Position numbers and translations under genes: made by a program. The notes under the pieces are model-generated. The model did no database searches. It had not been told where the DNA came from and worked only from the letters and a program-made list of their open reading frames with translations. A stretch of DNA of 7,291 bases, taken from positions 1-7,291 of the forward strand of contig CAJLYG010000162.1 in NCBI GenBank assembly GCA_905210845.1. The letters run 5' to 3'. Shown in pieces: positions 6,652 to 7,291 of this stretch. This DNA is from an uncultured Prevotella sp. GTDB taxonomy: Bacteria; Bacteroidota; Bacteroidia; Bacteroidales; Bacteroidaceae. How positions within the stretch are numbered: position 1 is the stretch's first letter; each line of letters opens with the position of its first letter.

Positions 6652-6680
6652 CTTGAAATGGGAAAATATAGCTACTTTTG
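6649..6680 (+). promoter_or_regulatory. Promoter of the DUF4294 gene
   Basis: TACTTTTG (6673-6680) matches TAnnTTTG exactly, and TTTC (6649-6652) is a one-mismatch -33 element at 20-nt spacing. The start of transcription is expected near 6684, only about 6 nt before the ATG at 6690, so the transcript would be almost leaderless. A weaker box, TTAGTTTG (6608-6615), is an alternative that would give a leader of about 70 nt. Confidence 0.65.
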
Positions 6681-6689
6681 CGCTGTACA

Positions 6690-7291
6690 ATGAAGATAAA
6701 AGGTGTATTATTGTTATTTTTGTCCTGTCTTGTAGCCTTGCAGGTCAAGGCGCAGGTTCAGGTGGGCAGCGACCGACCGGGTTATGTCAATCCTGAGGAT
6801 CGGGAGGTCGACATGGATAATCCTACCTTCGTGCCGATGGTGAAAGTGGGAAAGGTATTGTTAGGCAAGGATAGTATCCAGTATGTCGAAATGAATAATG
6901 TCTATGTTTACCCACCCTTTATCTTTAAGAATGCACAGCAGCGGGCTGCTTTTAATAGGTTGGTTTACAATGTGAAAAAAGTTCTGCCCATTGCCAAGGA
7001 AGTGAATCAAATTATCATTGAGACTTACGAGTATTTAGAGACTTTGCCGAATAAAAAGGCAAAGGATGAGCATATGAAGCGGGTGGAGAAAGGTATCAGA
7101 CAGGAATATACTCCCAGAATGAAAAAGTTGACTTACCAACAGGGTAAGTTGTTGATCAAGTTAGTCTACCGGGAGTGTAATTCCTCTTCCTATAATCTAA
7201 TCCAAGCATTCTTGGGTCCTGTCAAGGCAGGTTTCTATCAGGCTTTTGCCTGGGTGTTTGGCGCCAGCCTGAAGAAGACCTACGATCCAAC
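6690..7291 (+). CDS. DUF4294 domain protein, exported, 3' end cut by the window
   Basis: Two hundred codons are present and the frame is still open at the right edge. Residues 1-22 are a signal peptide (MKIKGVLLLF, a hydrophobic core, then VKAQ), which fixes the first ATG as the start; the next in-frame Met, about 40 codons on, would lose it. The conserved domain starts near residue 60 with DSIQYVEMNNVYVYPP and runs through FNRLVYNVKKVLPIAK, the acidic helix ETYEYLETLP, KLTYQQGKLLIKLVYREC, and SYNLIQAFLGPVKAGFYQAF to the edge. This matches my recollection of DUF4294, a Bacteroidetes family of unknown function usually a little over 200 residues long, so little should be missing. It probably lies in the periplasm. 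Its only visible neighbour is the divergent HhH-barrel gene, so both may serve the envelope, but no shared job is shown. Confidence 0.85.
   Translation, partial: MKIKGVLLLFLSCLVALQVKAQVQVGSDRPGYVNPEDREVDMDNPTFVPMVKVGKVLLGKDSIQYVEMNNVYVYPPFIFKNAQQRAAFNRLVYNVKKVLPIAKEVNQIIIETYEYLETLPNKKAKDEHMKRVEKGIRQEYTPRMKKLTYQQGKLLIKLVYRECNSSSYNLIQAFLGPVKAGFYQAFAWVFGASLKKTYDP

Noticed and set aside
1..7291. Complete polysaccharide utilisation locus, mobile element, CRISPR or defence system
   Set aside because: Only two glycoside hydrolases are seen. There is no SusC/SusD pair, regulator, transposase, integrase, target-site repeats or spaced direct repeats.

Overview
The window looks like chromosomal DNA from a gut-type Bacteroidales bacterium (Bacteroides/Prevotella-like). 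The evidence is a tandem pair of exported fucosidases, a DUF4294 protein and a helix-hairpin-helix/outer-membrane-barrel protein (both Bacteroidetes families), and three promoter boxes matching the Bacteroidetes -7 consensus TAnnTTTG. Genus cannot be settled from the sequence alone. There is no tRNA, rRNA, CRISPR array, transposase or SusC/SusD gene in view.

Layout, left to right. 40-1908 (minus) is a GH29 alpha-L-fucosidase gene interrupted by one in-frame TAG at 1699-1701; everything on both sides is otherwise open and family-like. 1914-4289 (minus) is an intact GH95 alpha-L-fucosidase, 5 nt upstream of GH29 and almost certainly in the same transcript, driven by a promoter at about 4320-4355 beside a 14-bp palindrome. 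4290-4580 is AT-rich and non-coding. 4581-6572 (minus) is an exported protein with an N-terminal helix-hairpin-helix domain and a long beta-barrel-like remainder. 6573-6689 is a divergent promoter region. 6690 to the right edge (plus) is the start of an exported DUF4294 protein cut by the window end.

How the genes fit together. The GH95-GH29 pair forms a fucose-releasing cassette: GH95 enzymes mainly remove alpha-1,2-fucose and GH29 enzymes handle other linkages, so together they would strip host or milk glycans. The nonsense codon suggests that this strain keeps GH95 but has lost GH29, unless TAG is read through or is a sequencing error. The two right-hand genes look like resident envelope genes with visibly higher GC, divergently transcribed from an unusually symmetric promoter region. 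Two of the three complete genes have their stop codon in the loop of a perfect hairpin.

I did not find a wholly new multi-gene system. The best leads are the single-codon break in GH29, the symmetric divergent promoter with a near-leaderless DUF4294 transcript, the stop-codon hairpins, and the little-understood HhH-barrel protein.
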